Positions 21,956-34,100 of a stretch of 64,000 nt of DNA are shown here, one piece after another. Source of the stretch: Melampsora larici-populina 98AG31. Taxonomy: Eukaryota > Basidiomycota > Pucciniomycetes > Pucciniales > Melampsoraceae. The notes under the pieces were generated by a model. It had not been told where the DNA came from. It searched no databases and saw nothing but the letters and a program-made list of their open reading frames with translations. Location of the stretch: assembly GCF_000204055.1 (NCBI RefSeq), contig NW_006768772.1, forward strand, positions 725,292 through 789,291, in the 5' to 3' direction. Numbering within the stretch: the first letter of the stretch is position 1; every line of letters begins with the position of its first letter. Both the position numbers and the translations under genes were made by a program.

Positions 21956-23479
21956 TCACAATTTGACAGGCATTAACATGTAAATCATTGACCACTTTTT
22001 AAGTGGAGGTACATCGCGGTGAGCTCTCATTCCAACCAAATATTGATTGCGAAAAGGAAAAGCTGCAAGAAGACCAAAAGTCCACACCCAGAGTCGTCCA
22101 CCTCCCAATATTTTGGGGATAAGTGGTATCACAAAAGGCTCGACCAAGATAGCTAAAGGTTGGAGCATGAAAAAAATAATTGATCCGGGAAACCAAGTTG
22201 AAAGGTCTAGGTTAGGATCCAGGACCTGAGCAGTTCGAAGTGCTCCTATAAATCCAAGAGAAAAGAAACTTTTAAGTAAATTCCAAGAGTTTGTAGGTAA
22301 AGTGTTGATGATCAGACTTACCGTATTCATGGAGTATTGCCGAAGAAGCAAACACACCAATCATTCCGGCTAATCTCACAATTCGATGACTTGCTCCGAA
22401 TCTCCTCACTAGCCAGGCAATGGGCAATCCACCGCTGATTAAAAATATCCTTTGTAATAATGTATGCCAACCTTTCGCCCAAAAGTGAGCGATTGAATTA
22501 GATTTATGCGGCGAATCGAAGGCCGATGGAAAGTATCTCGGATCACAAAGCTCTAGTATATCTTGAGGACAATTCAATACTATCGCTATCTTGTGAGCAC
22601 ATGTAGCCAAAAGGGTGAGAGAGTTAAACATGTTATCTGCTGAGCATGCTACCCATATACCAAAGCAAGCGGTGTAAAGAGTCTCTGACAAGAGGTTTAA
22701 GCCAGGAAAATTTGGAACCCCCAATGACAGGAGAGCTGATTTCGGGGTACCAAGGATGGCGTCGCGAGTCAGGATGAGAACACTAAGGGCGACAGTAAGA
22801 CAAGTGTTGACTCGAAACATCCTCCAAAGCAACTCAAAAGTGCTTTGGTTGTTCGCAGCAATGGCAGGACCGTACGTAAACTGAAGGCCTCGGAACCTGT
22901 GTGTGTGCTCAAATGTTTAGGCTATCAGCGATCAAAGACATGTTATGACGTATGGTAATAAGCTTACGAAGTAACTTGTAATAATGTCCAACTCGCCAAT
23001 TTAAACACGTTGCAGGGTTCAGCTTCTTGCAACTTTTTATAAGCTTCGTCACTTCCTTCAACTTTTTCTCATCGTTCCACGCCATTTACTTTCACTAGGC
23101 TCCTCGTATAATAAGATCCTTTTGCAAAACCCCATTCTAATGACTTGACAGCCATGAGCCACAAGAACTGCATTTTAACCATATCTTTCATCATATCAGA
23201 GGGTTCGACAGGTCTGGAAATGCATTGAAAGTTTAAACTAAGCATGGTAAGGAAGTTGATTGGTGTCAGACTGATCCGTATCATACGAAACAGGCCAGAA
23301 TGAGCAAAAGACGGATGAAGTAAAGCGCATTGAAAAAAAAGTAAAGTAAATGCTATTGATGGCGATGACACCTTGACCTTAGCCACCGCCGAAATAATAT
23401 GCGTGCCTACAATACTTCCTTGAGAGAGATTGATTGTGATATTTCTAGGGTTGAAAGTAGATGTCATGGATGAAAGCAT
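21956..23479 (-). pseudogene. Wax-synthase-like MBOAT O-acyltransferase, copy A (nonsense codon)
   Basis: Three exons, 22968-23479, 22322-22896 and 21956-22245, have the same lengths (512, 575, 290 nt) and junctions as copy B. Codon 137 is TGA (23069-23071), where copy B has TGG (Trp); the rest of the frame is open, including HFWAKGWHTLLQRIF and the ILHEYG histidine motif. A protein restarted downstream would lack the first membrane segments. With only one inactivating base seen, loss is recent, or the base could be a sequencing error. Confidence 0.85.
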
Positions 23480-24205
23480 TTCAAGATGTAGAAGGATGTT
23501 TTCACTCGAAGTAGGAAGAGTGACGAAGCGATAAGGTAAAAAATATTAGTGGCAGTATATATAGGAGAACGGTGAGACCAGACAGGCCGCAGCTATTCCC
23601 AGAGCCAGACTCAAATGTGATCAAGATATACCCACGCGTTGAATCTTGAAGCAAACAAAAGTCACCCAAGCCGACATGAGGCAATAACATGCGTCCAAAC
23701 TGATCAGCTCTCTTACAATATTGCTGGAGCATCCTCAACATGATGCTGATCGACCTGATGTCACCAACAAGCTCGTTTGTTATCCGGAGGGGGACTTGAT
23801 TAAGTTAACAGCATGAGCTTGTCCGGCCGCTTCTGCAAGCGGAGATGAACCTAAGCCTAAGATGAAAGCAATGTTGCGCGAGACCAAGCAACAGCTTATT
23901 ATTCTAGCCTATCCTAGATATCTATGATGTCAATCATCTGACCGGAATTGATACGCGCTTCAAAGTATCCCGGATGCCTATCTCATAACGATGTTGCTTG
24001 CGCACAGGTACATAATTATATCACCGATTATCAAGGTGTCGATAAATACATATCCACGAGGGATCCTCTACAGAATTGCCCATCTGGCTCTAGTAACTGG
24101 TCATCATAATGGCGTCAGTGACAGTAGTCCGAAAGCGTGAAGGCAGACTGCAAAGTGTAAGTAATGTTCAGAAAATGTTGCAAAAACTTATAGTGACTTC
24201 CATGT
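23480..24205 (-). promoter_or_regulatory. Promoter and 5' flank of acyltransferase copy A
   Basis: Contains GTATATATAGG (23555-23565), a TATA-like motif conserved at the same place in copy B (44826-44835), about 80 bases before the ATG. The flank stays alignable with copy B up to the MULE insertion point. Confidence 0.55.
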
Positions 24206-24770
24206 ATAGCTAAGGAAACCACTATTTACCGCCCGGAAAAAAAAACCCAAAGCCCCCTCTTTTTGGGGTATTACCCGATGGTACCCGAGAGTACCCGAAC
24301 ATTTCCACGCCAAACACGGCCCCGACGGGCTGCACGCGGGCTGATAATGAGGGCTGGATGGCTATCTACAGCCCATTGGGGCTTTTCACCTCCAGAGCGG
24401 GCTTAGGGTACGGGCTACTTAGCCCTCATATGAATGTTACCCCACATACCGATTGGCGATACCTCACCATCCGTTGGCACTTCATTCAACTTCATCTCAT
24501 CATCATCACATCCATCACCCGATCGAACGGCCCAGGGAAACAAACGTGCATTCACTGGGATTTGCATGAAGATGATGTTGCTTACAATGGTAAGCAACCT
24601 TTCTTTCTCTTTCACTTCCTCAACTCAATACTTACCCCATCGTACCTTCTTATTGAATCACCTTATCATATCTTCTTATTGTACCTCAGCCGTCCCCAAC
24701 ACTCTATTTCATCTGGACTTTCCCCTTTCCAAACTGCAACAACAAACCCTCGGCGTTCAGCATCTATCTG

Positions 24771-27670
24771 ATGAAGCGAAACCGAAAAGGACAGCCTTCA
24801 AACGATGACCGACCCAAAGCTTTGCTGAACTCAAGTCTTGCTCATTCTATGCCACAACCCACCTCAACACTACCGATGACATTACCTAACCAATCCGTTA
24901 TCCACCACCACGTCTATATCCCGTCTCAAACCAATTATGTAGCTGGACCTTTGGCTCAACCCCATCTTGTCTGGACTCCTGGCTATCCATACGCACCTTC
25001 AAGCCAGTTTGTGTTTTCGAATCCCCCCGGAACAACATCTTTTCCACCCACTGTGTCACAAACACATTCTCAGCATCTAGATTTGTCAAGTCGTCAAGCT
25101 CAAGCGGTATCAAACTCAACCGATATGCTTTCACTTCCTACACACTTGACACGTGTTAACAACAATCCGAACCCTCCTTCTTCTCACTTGAATACTACTA
25201 GTACCACGAGTGATAGCAATAGTGTTGTTACAAATGAAGGGCCACCTGATTTGAATAACGGTAGCATCTTACAAGACTTTGATTTGGCTGATGACAAGCG
25301 AGACGAAGAATGGCCTCCTATTGGTAAGTCCAGTTCCGATGTCATTTGTAATTCAGCATGTATGATACTCATTCATTTGATCCGATTACTCATCAACTCA
25401 AAAAAGGAGTAGCTCCAGTACGATTAATGCAATCACCAAGAATCGGCAAGCAATTCTTTGCAAGGGAGTCTGGTATAATGTATCTCAACGCTGTCGCAAG
25501 GTATCAAGGATACGTTTTATCAATCAAGAGTCACAAGCTCGACCCACATGGAGAGACCGCACGAATCTATCTAGAGTGCTCCCGCGCAGCAAAACCCAAA
25601 AAGAAAACCAAATCAACAGACGATGAGGATAATCACAAGAACGCTGATGATCATAAGGAGAAGCGGGCATCATCTTCAAAGAAGACCAGATGTACCTTTG
25701 AGGTCTCACTCAATTATCACGCATCCAAAGGACGATGGTTTGTCACCTCGGATGCCGTCAAAAACCCCCTGAAAGCCGTTCACAATCATCCTCCTTTCGA
25801 ACACCTGCATGAAGAAAGTCGATATCGACAAATCAATTCGGAAAACGACAAGACGATTCAACTTCTCAGTTCAGCCGGTGTTCAACCTCGAAACATTCGG
25901 CCACTTCTGAAAGTGGACACCGGTGCCGACGTCCTTGTGCGCGACATCTACAACGCCCGGGCTCGTCACAAGAGATCGTGGCTCAATGGAAGAACACCGA
26001 TTCAAGGCCTGTTGGATTTAGTGACCGAACTCAAATGGGCTTTCCGGACTGTTACTTCCGACCACGGTACCCTTCAGTCATTTTTCTTTGCCAGCCCGGA
26101 GGCCATTCAGCTCGCACGACGTTTTCCTACTGTGTTAGGCATCGACTGCACCTATAAAACTAACCACTTCAACTTACCGCTACTCCACATCGTTGGTACC
26201 ACCCATGCCCACAAATCTTTCACTGCAGCTCTTTGTTTCATGCACAGCGAAACAGAAGATGCTTACGAGTGGGCTTTACAACAGCTGAAATTGATTGTGT
26301 TTGACACCGATACCACAGTCAGCCTGCCTTGAACGTTTGCCACCGACGCCGAACCCGCCCTATTTAATGCAATCAACACGATCTTTCCAGATTCTGTACA
26401 TATATTATGCATCTGGCACATCAATGAGAACATAGGCAAGAATTGTAAGAAGAATTTTGGCACAAACGAAGAATGGGAAGAATTTATGAAACTTTGGAAT
26501 CAGTTTACTGGGTCAACGACTCCTGAAGATTATGATCTAAACTTGAAAGCTCTCACGGTCATCGCCAAAAAAAACAATGTACTCGATTACTTGGAGCGCA
26601 CTTGGCTTCATCGAACTAACAAGTTCGTATCTCTTTTTACATCGTCAACACCCCACTTCGGCAATTCCTCTACGTCCCGGGTCAAAGGTGGCCATTTTGG
26701 GTTGAAAGACTTTCTAGAAGGTCCAAACAACGATTTTTTAAGTTGTTTTAATGCTTTCAAGCGACATGGTGAACATCAGTACAATGAAATAATGGTATCT
26801 TTTGGAATTGAGAAGGGCAAGACGCTTCAAGACATACCAACTTTCCTTAAGGACCTTCACGGTGTGATATCACACTTTGCTATCAAGCACATAGCAAAAC
26901 AGTACGATTTGATCCCTCAGTCTCAACAGAAACCAGACCGACCTTGCACTAACACTTTCCGAACGGCGTGGGGTATACCATGTAGTCACGATATCGCTGC
27001 TGAACGCGAAGTATCCGAAACGCTATCCCTGACCCTAGTGCATGATCAATGGCGCCTTGTGATGGACATCGCACCCCAATCTCAACAAGCCCTTCAAGAT
27101 GCCGCACGTTCGAAATTCCAAGCCTTATTGACTCTACCAGAACATTCCCTCCGGAAGCTTTATGAGGAAGTCGATCTAATGAAAACAGGTAGGTACTCAT
27201 TAGTTCCTAAATTACCACCTGAAGTCAAGCACAACAATCGAGGTCGGCCACGCACCGGGAGTCAAAAACAACCAGCTGTCTCTAAGAATGGTCGATGGAA
27301 ATCATCATATGAAGTTGAAGAAACCAAACAAAAGAAAAAAGCAAAAGCAAAACGACAACGCCTTGAAGAAGCACTCACTCGAGATGAGGCCATGCTAGAT
27401 GAAGACTCTGACGATCAAGGGGTCTCTGCACACGATTCCAACCCTGAGGCGCTCCCCTCTACCTCATCGATTCCGATCAAAGCGCCTTCTGACACATCAA
27501 TCCCGATAGGGACGTCTCAATCATCTATTCCAACTCCATCATCTAACCCAATCGCCACCACCAAAGTCTACAAGTGCAGCAAAAGCCGCCAACCAGGACA
27601 TCGGGCCAACAAATGCCAAGTCATCCCCCATTCCCTTTCTCAAGTAGACGATCAGATCTATCTCTCATGA
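24771..27670 (+). pseudogene. MULE transposase, one in-frame stop
   Basis: Exons 24771-25323 and 25407-27670 (83-bp intron) form a frame of 938 codons broken only by TGA at 26330-26332. The N-terminus is Pro/Ser/Gln-rich. Then comes a FAR1/WRKY-GCM1-like zinc-binding region (YVLSIKSHKL..., RCTFEVSLNYHASKGRWFV ... HNHPPFE), then the MULE domain: RRFPTVLGIDCTYKTNHFNL with the first Asp, ATDAEPAL with the second Asp just after the stop, and the C-x2-H signature HILCIWHINENIGK. A zinc-knuckle-like motif near the end (YKCSKSRQPGHRANKC) has Ser at the second Cys. It catalyses cut-and-paste transposition when intact. The stop lies between the first and second catalytic Asp, so this copy is probably dead. 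Confidence 0.9.
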
Positions 27671-29467
27671 TGGAATCCGATCTCTCTATATTGGCAAAGA
27701 CTCCTATTGATTTGAACAAGGACAACAAATCACCATTTTTACTCTTTGCTGAAGAAGATGAAAGTGATGATAGTATTAGGTCCGAAACAGATCCAAGCAA
27801 AACCCTTTGTCCGTTTTGTGATGAAGAAATGCCTGCAAATCCATCACATAAACTTCTTGCTTTGAAGGCCGAACTGCTTGCTATACCCAACATAAAGAAG
27901 GGGATGAGCAGCCCCAGATCAAGGTCCCGTCTGGTAAGTGAAAACCCTCTGTAACATTATTACACATGTTTTGACATTGTCTTCGGTTTTCGTTTTATTA
28001 GTTCCCTCAAACGGCATCTTTTTGCGGACTTCATGAGGCAGAGCGCCAGGTAATTCCTCACGGGATCAGCCAAGGGTGGCCGACCACCATCAACTTCCAA
28101 GGTCTTGCAAGGTTAGACCCGAATTGGAACTCGTCTACTCTTAGTTTCTAACGCGACTTGCTGAAATTGTTTTGTGTTGTACCACAGCCGCATAGAATCA
28201 CATGTTGATGATCTTTCAAAGATCATCAAACGTGAATCAAACTCTCCTTATTTGGACCTAGCCATACAAAAATGGAACAAGCGTGATAGAGGTCTACAAA
28301 TTGAAGGTTTTGAAATCGAAATGCCAGGCTAGTAAGTATATATGAAATGTTTTATGTTCCGACCAATCTAAACATGGACGCTAATGTTTGGTTGATTTCA
28401 GTTATGGATACCACGGGTTGCAAGTAATCGTAACAAAATTGGAGCTCATGTTCTCTGAAGGAGCCGATAAGAATATCAAACTCAATGCGAAAAACTCAGC
28501 ACCACTTGGCCCCGACTTGTTTATTCGACGTGTTCTGCTGCCTGAGATCAGCCTGTCTTTGATTGCTGAAGATCTCGGAATCCCTCAAAATGATCGTAAA
28601 GTCAAAGCCACTCTTGAAGCGAGTCGAGAATTTGGTGCTGCAGTGTTCCCAGTCGAGTACGAGGACGATAACATATTGATACCGAAAAAAAATGAGAACT
28701 CGGACACTCTTCAGCCAAATACTGTCAGCAAAATCGGACTGGTAAACCCAAAAGACCAGATGATTTTGAAACAACAGAACTCGGACACTCTTCAGCCAAA
28801 TACTGTCAGCAAAAGCGGACTGGTAAACCCAAAAGACCAGATGATTTTGAAACAACTCCCAGTCGCCATAGTCCCTTACATCAAGTTGATCCACCACCCT
28901 CCTCCATTTGGAAATTGTGGTTTTTACGCCATAGCGGCTTTGATGAACATGTACAACACCGACGCTTACCTTGTCATTCGCCGAGCCATGAAAACCGAGC
29001 TCTCTTCCCATCCGGAGGATCACACAAAATTGATATCGACCCCTTCACAGCGCCCCCAAATGAAGACAAGAAAACAGCAAACTGACGCGGAGGAGTTGGT
29101 TCAAGAGCTTATCGGTAGGCTTGACCACAAGGGAATATCGTGCACTCAAGAGTACTGGTTGAGTTTGCCCTCATTGGGCTTTGTGATAGCGAGCGCATTC
29201 AACCGCCCCGTGCTTCTTTTCAATCCTAAACGCAGCAATTGTTATACATTCTTCCCTTATCAAACACCACCTAACAAAGAAGTCCCAATAGTACTCGCAT
29301 TTGTCGATGGGATGCACTTTGTCAGTCTGGGTCTTGGTCATCATTTAGTCCCTTTTCCTGAAGTTTATGGACAGGTACGAAATGGGGCAATGCTTGATAC
29401 TACTCTGGTACCTCAATGGATAAAGGAATACAACACGGAGTTGGAAAGATGGACTTCTCACCTTTGA
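27667..29467 (+). CDS. RTC4-like / OTU cysteine protease fusion carried by the MULE
   Basis: Exons 27667-27933, 28002-28111, 28188-28331 and 28402-29467 give 528 aa. After an acidic N-terminus with a CPFC motif (LCPFCDEEMP), residues about 90-260 resemble the RTC4-like domain (FCGLHEAERQVIPHG, GWPTTINF, YYGYHGLQV, APLGPDLFIRRVLLPE, ASREFGAAVFP). A tandem 27-residue duplication follows. The C-terminal part is OTU-like: GNCGFYAIAAL with the Cys near residue 345, and VDGMHFVSLG with the His near 478. OTU proteases cleave ubiquitin-type isopeptide bonds. The start ATG overlaps the transposase stop (ATGA), so the two may once have been one polyprotein-like ORF. The domain calls need a profile search; the OTU core is the surer. 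Confidence 0.8.
28697..28858 (+). repeat. Two tandem 81-bp units inside the OTU gene
   Basis: Units 28697-28777 and 28778-28858 encode NSDTLQPNTVSK(I/S)GLVN and PKDQMILKQ(Q/L) twice. Near-identity shows a recent in-frame duplication in the linker before the OTU domain. Confidence 0.95.
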
Positions 29468-29916
29468 CTCTCATGTTGTTTATTTTCTTGTTTTTCTGCT
29501 TTTCCAAATTTTTTTCCTTTGTTGTTGTTGTGTTCCTTGATGCTTGTTGTTGACTGACTTCTGATGAGAAGGAAAAACGAACGTTTTGTCTCCAGATTTG
29601 CTGTAATAGATCCTCTTTTGTCTCAAGATATGCTTGTAATCAATTCCTGTATTGATTACTTCATGTTTTCGTTCCAGTCCCTTTTCATGCTATATAACAT
29701 ACACTTGTGACTTGAGAGAAACACACAAGAAAAAGTGGAAACTTGACTTGAAAGCGTCACGAGAGACTGCAAACAACACAATCCCCAAGTCACTTTGGAT
29801 CCTCAGCCCGCTTTAAAATCAAAGCGGGCTGAAAGATAGTCACAGCCCGCGAAATACCCGGAAAGGGGGCTTCGGGTTTTTTTTTCCGGGCGGTAAATAG
29901 TGGTTTCCATAGCTAA

Positions 29917-30526
29917 AAGCTTCCAACACGCTCTGTGATCAGGAGCTTCAAGTATTAAGAAGTACAAGTCAAATCCGATCTTCAAAGCTTTCCATTGTAT
30001 GTCACTTCCAATCACATCACCAAATGCATAGCCTAACTTGTTTCGACTTCATCTTCTTTCGTACCCCTTGCAATCTGATCTACACTCTAATCCCCGCATC
30101 ACTATGTAAATGAAAAACATCTGGAAACTTCAATACAATTATATCCTTCTTTCAGTTCAAATATACCAAAAAAAGATATACAATTTCCTTTTCATTTATT
30201 TATCAGATTCTCTCACCTTTGCAAAAAAATGTAGATACGTTTTCTTCCTTGTATGATCCAACAAAACGTCCTCAAACTTTTTTTAAATACTCTTTTAAAT
30301 TTCCTGGACTGATTAATTTAATTCTAAGTAACCTTTGGGTTTTTTTCACACACACACACTCCTTCAGCCAATGTTTCTTGACATGGACATTCATTTAAAA
30401 GATAAGAAGATACCGTACAGGTACATGAAACCTTGAGATTTGATCAATCGTCCGACTCCAAGTGTGTTTGTTTTGATCTGCTTTGAAACCTCCAAACAAA
30501 CTGTCGATCTTTAGTACACATATTTA
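29917..30526. other. Downstream part of segment D2, copy A
   Basis: Alignable with 45487-45733 and then 52686-53000 in copy B. No coding potential seen. Confidence 0.7.
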
Positions 30527-30764
30527 TGGTTCTCAAACCTGTGCAAGAACTGTGCAAGACTGACGTGCAAGATCCGTGCAAGATTTCTTGCACCAATCTT
30601 GCGCATTAAATTTTTTGACGACCCCAGCTATTTTGTTCCAACTGGTACAAAAACCGTGCGAGACCGACGTGCAAGTTCCGTGCAAGTTCCGTGCAAGTTC
30701 TATTCATGTCTTGCACAGAAGTTGCTCGAAACTTGCACAAATTTTTGCATAGGTTTGAGAACCA
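30527..30764. mobile_element. 238-bp MITE with TA target duplication
   Basis: Ends TGGTTCTCAAACCTGTGCAA and its inverted copy with few mismatches; TA at 30525-30526 and 30765-30766. The core repeats GTGCAAG / CTTGCAC words (at least eight). The matching position in copy B (about 53010) has no insertion, so it moved in after the duplication. Confidence 0.85.
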
Positions 30765-31197
30765 TAATTGGACAATTCTCCACAAGTCGAGTTTATTTCC
30801 ACGCGTGGGGATATTTTTGCTTGCAACTTGGCAAGGAGTCATTATCAGAGGTAGTATTCACGTGTGTAACCCGTCCCTCGATACTCACCAAGTTGAGTTT
30901 CGAAAACGAGGCCTTAGTTGGAATTATGATACAAGAAAGAGCATGATGTTGTCGTATCCAAATAATACATTTAAGGCTTGAATTTGTATCCATGATTTTT
31001 TTTTGTTTAGTAGTTTAATTTATTTCTTTCTTTTTCTTCAAATCAGGTATAAAATATAAAACATTTTCATTACAGTCACCAAACCAAACCAAAAAATCCA
31101 ACCTAATCAGATCTCAAAAAAGTTAATAAACTCTTCCAAACTTTACAAAAAGAAAAAAACTCCAATAATCATACATAGAAACCATTTCTTTTAAAAA

Positions 31198-34100
31198 TCA
31201 TCTCCAACATTCAGGTCTTCTTCTTAAAACTGCACAAACTTCATCTTTACTTAACCCATTTCCATCAATCCCCAATTCTTTTCTCATGATTTCATAATCT
31301 TTTAATTTAGTTTCATCAAAACAAACTTCACAAACTTTAATAATACTCCATTTAGTTTGACTTTGACTTTGATGATTGATACTATTTTCTAAAGATAAAA
31401 GTTTAATTGCATCAAACAATCTTTTCCAACCGATTTCACAAATCTTCAAGTGTTCTTTGATCGTATTAATCCAACCATTCTCAAGATCAAACTTTAATTG
31501 AAGACCTCCAGTTAAAGTTATCGATCTAAGTCCAATCCCATTTAAAATAGTTTTATTTAAAATCAAATTAGATAATTCTTGACTGATCTTTGAATATAAT
31601 TTTCGTTTTCTTTTATGAATTAATGTACTGATAGATTTGATTGAATGAGTCCAGATCGTTAATGGTTTGATTAATTCAGGTGATAAGTTTAAGTTTTGTG
31701 AAGTTTCTTTTTCTTCTTCTTCTGTAGGAGTACTAGGTTCTAAATCCCATCGTCTAAAAACCAAACCAAACAAAACATCAAACAAAGAAAGATCAAAAAT
31801 CTGGACTTGATGTTTCGAATATTTTCATCTTGAAAATTAAACAAATAAAATTAAGTTTCAACTTACTTTGAAAAATACGGTTTAAGTTCTAATGAAAGAA
31901 CTCTAATCAAATCTTTGATAATTAAACTTTCACATCTTTCTAAACAAGTTTCGAATTTCTTAATGAATGGATCAAAAATCGATTCACAACTTTCATTTAA
32001 TCCAATCTCTTCCATGATTTTATTCATTCTCCATGAATCTTCTAAAGATGAAGTTTTTCGTCTTAATTTGATTTCATCAAATAATTCAACATAAAACTAA
32101 ATCAAAAACAAAACAATCAAAATTCAAATTCATCAAATTCGATTTTGATAAATGTAAAGAAAAATTGACTTACAAGATCATCATTCCATTGATTAAAAAC
32201 ACTTAACATCCATTCACAACTAACAAAAACCTTCACCAATTTCAAAACTCCAACCTGACTGATCCCTACATTACTTTCATGACTTCCAACTTGTACTGAT
32301 ACTGAAGATCTAATCAATCCAATCGAACCATATTGTGATTCAAATGCATTCAAAACATTTAAAATTTTAAAATAATAATCTTGAATCAATTTTAATTGTA
32401 ATTCAATCAAAAATCGGATTTGATATGATGGTTTCGGTAATCTTTCGATTCGTGATTTTGTTTCTTCAATTTGTTCTTGAATCTTTAATGATGAAATCGT
32501 ACTTTTTTGACCTTTTTCTACGATTCTGGGATCTTCTGATTCGATTTTCCATGTTTCTGTTGAATTCATAATTTCTATTCCAGTTTCTTCAAAAACTAAT
32601 CAATATAAGAAACAAAAAATCAGTTAACTTATTTCAAAGAAAAAAAAATCAAGACAATAAGGAAAAAGGTTGGGTTCAAAACACTTTACATTTCTTTTCT
32701 GCTTCAAACCAAATCTCAAACCAAGTTTCATTTCCTAAAATCACCTCAACCGTACCAAACCAATTCTCATTTTTCAAAGGATCAGATGAACGTTGAAGAA
32801 TAGGTTGGAATCCTTTTTCTTTGATCGATAGATCAAATTCAATAGATTTATAAATCGTATGTGCTAAAATCGGTTGGATTTCTAATACTTGTGGTATACT
32901 TTGTTTGAGTTTCTTTTCAATCATTTCAATTAACAAAGTTGAAAATTCAGTCTAAGAGAAAAAACCAAAAATCATTCCTTTAGTTTAACTCTTTTTCTTG
33001 TTGCGGGTTTGGTGATGAACTTACCATTGCATCTAAATGATTATATCCATTCAGATTCATTAGGTTTTGGATATCATTTCTGATAAAACTTTCATGTTCT
33101 TCTAGTCGATGAAGTAAATGATCCATATACCATTCAGGCTACACAAGATAACCAAAAAAGCAATGAGTTCAATAAAATAAACATAAAACTGATTCAGAAG
33201 GTTGAAATTTACCTTGTCTAATCGATTTGTAGACCTTTGACTATCAAAATGGTACCTAAACCTTAGTTCAATAGGTTTTACGATAGCCTTGATCGCAATT
33301 AAATTAGGTAAAGGGATCCAAATCATTCGATAATCCAGATCAATCGGTTTTTTAGAGGATAAGTTAATCATTTCATGAAGAGTTTCTAATCTACAGATAT
33401 ACAAACAAAAAGTCAATGAATGTTAGTAATTGGGTCAATTTGTGGAAAAGGCAAGAAATTGAATGACTTGGTTTGGAATTGACAAATGGTTTGGAATGAT
33501 TTGAAGATTCGAATCGATTTTGGATGGTTTGGATTGAGGGAATCTTTTATTGGTAATGGCCATTGAACTTCTTCTTCAAGTGCTGAAATTAAATTACTTC
33601 AAAGCAAGAAAAAAATCAAAATGTATGTTTTCGTTATCAGTTTCGAAATCAAAAAAGTTTAGGAGGAGATATATTGGTAGTACCTTGAGATAATTTGGAT
33701 GATGAGTTGGATTGAATGTATTATAATTTCATGAATCAATTTCAATACGTTCAAGTTTGATTTATTTTCAAATTCAATCGATTTGAAACCTCGATATCGT
33801 TTAATAAGTTCAACCAATTCATTTGTGACATTTTTAATTTTCTCATCATCTTTATCATCTTTTTTTGTATTCCTCAGAATGGTTTCTGCTCGGGTTTGAA
33901 CGTCTAATAACAACTTATACCAAATTTTTAAATGTTGAAGTTGATTTAACCATTCGATTTGGGTAGTCAATGTGTTTGTGAAAGTTTTTGATCTAGGGTT
34001 TTGAAGGTGATCTATAAAATCGTCTTCTGATTTGAGGTAGGATTCATGGGTTTCTTCGTTTTTCGTTTTTAGGTTTTGAAGAGATTGTTTACTTGCATCG

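Larger units (their letters stand above)
24214..29908 (+). mobile_element. Complete Mutator-like element (MULE), 5695 bp
   Basis: Terminal inverted repeats start GGAAACCACTATTTACCGCC at both ends and continue through a run of A and CCC(A/G)AAGCCCCC for more than 40 bases. The 8-bp target duplication ATAGCTAA is at 24206-24213 and 29909-29916. Subterminal regions repeat AGCCCGC / GCGGGCT on both sides. It carries a MULE transposase ORF (one nonsense codon) and an RTC4-like/OTU gene. The matching place in copy B of segment D2 (about 45466-45486) lacks it, giving a paralogous empty site. Confidence 0.95.
21900..30990. repeat. Duplicated segment D2, copy A
   Basis: Direct repeat of 43150-53120. 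Shared sequence includes the whole acyltransferase gene, its promoter, about 500 bases upstream of the MULE insertion, and the DNA after the MULE (29917-30520 and 30767-30990). Interrupted in this copy by the MULE (24214-29908) and by a MITE (30527-30764). Confidence 0.9.

Noticed and set aside
24358..24808. Plus-strand ORFs before the MULE transposase start
   Set aside because: Shifted relative to the transposase frame and overlapping the subterminal repeats; no plausible splice join into the transposase was found.
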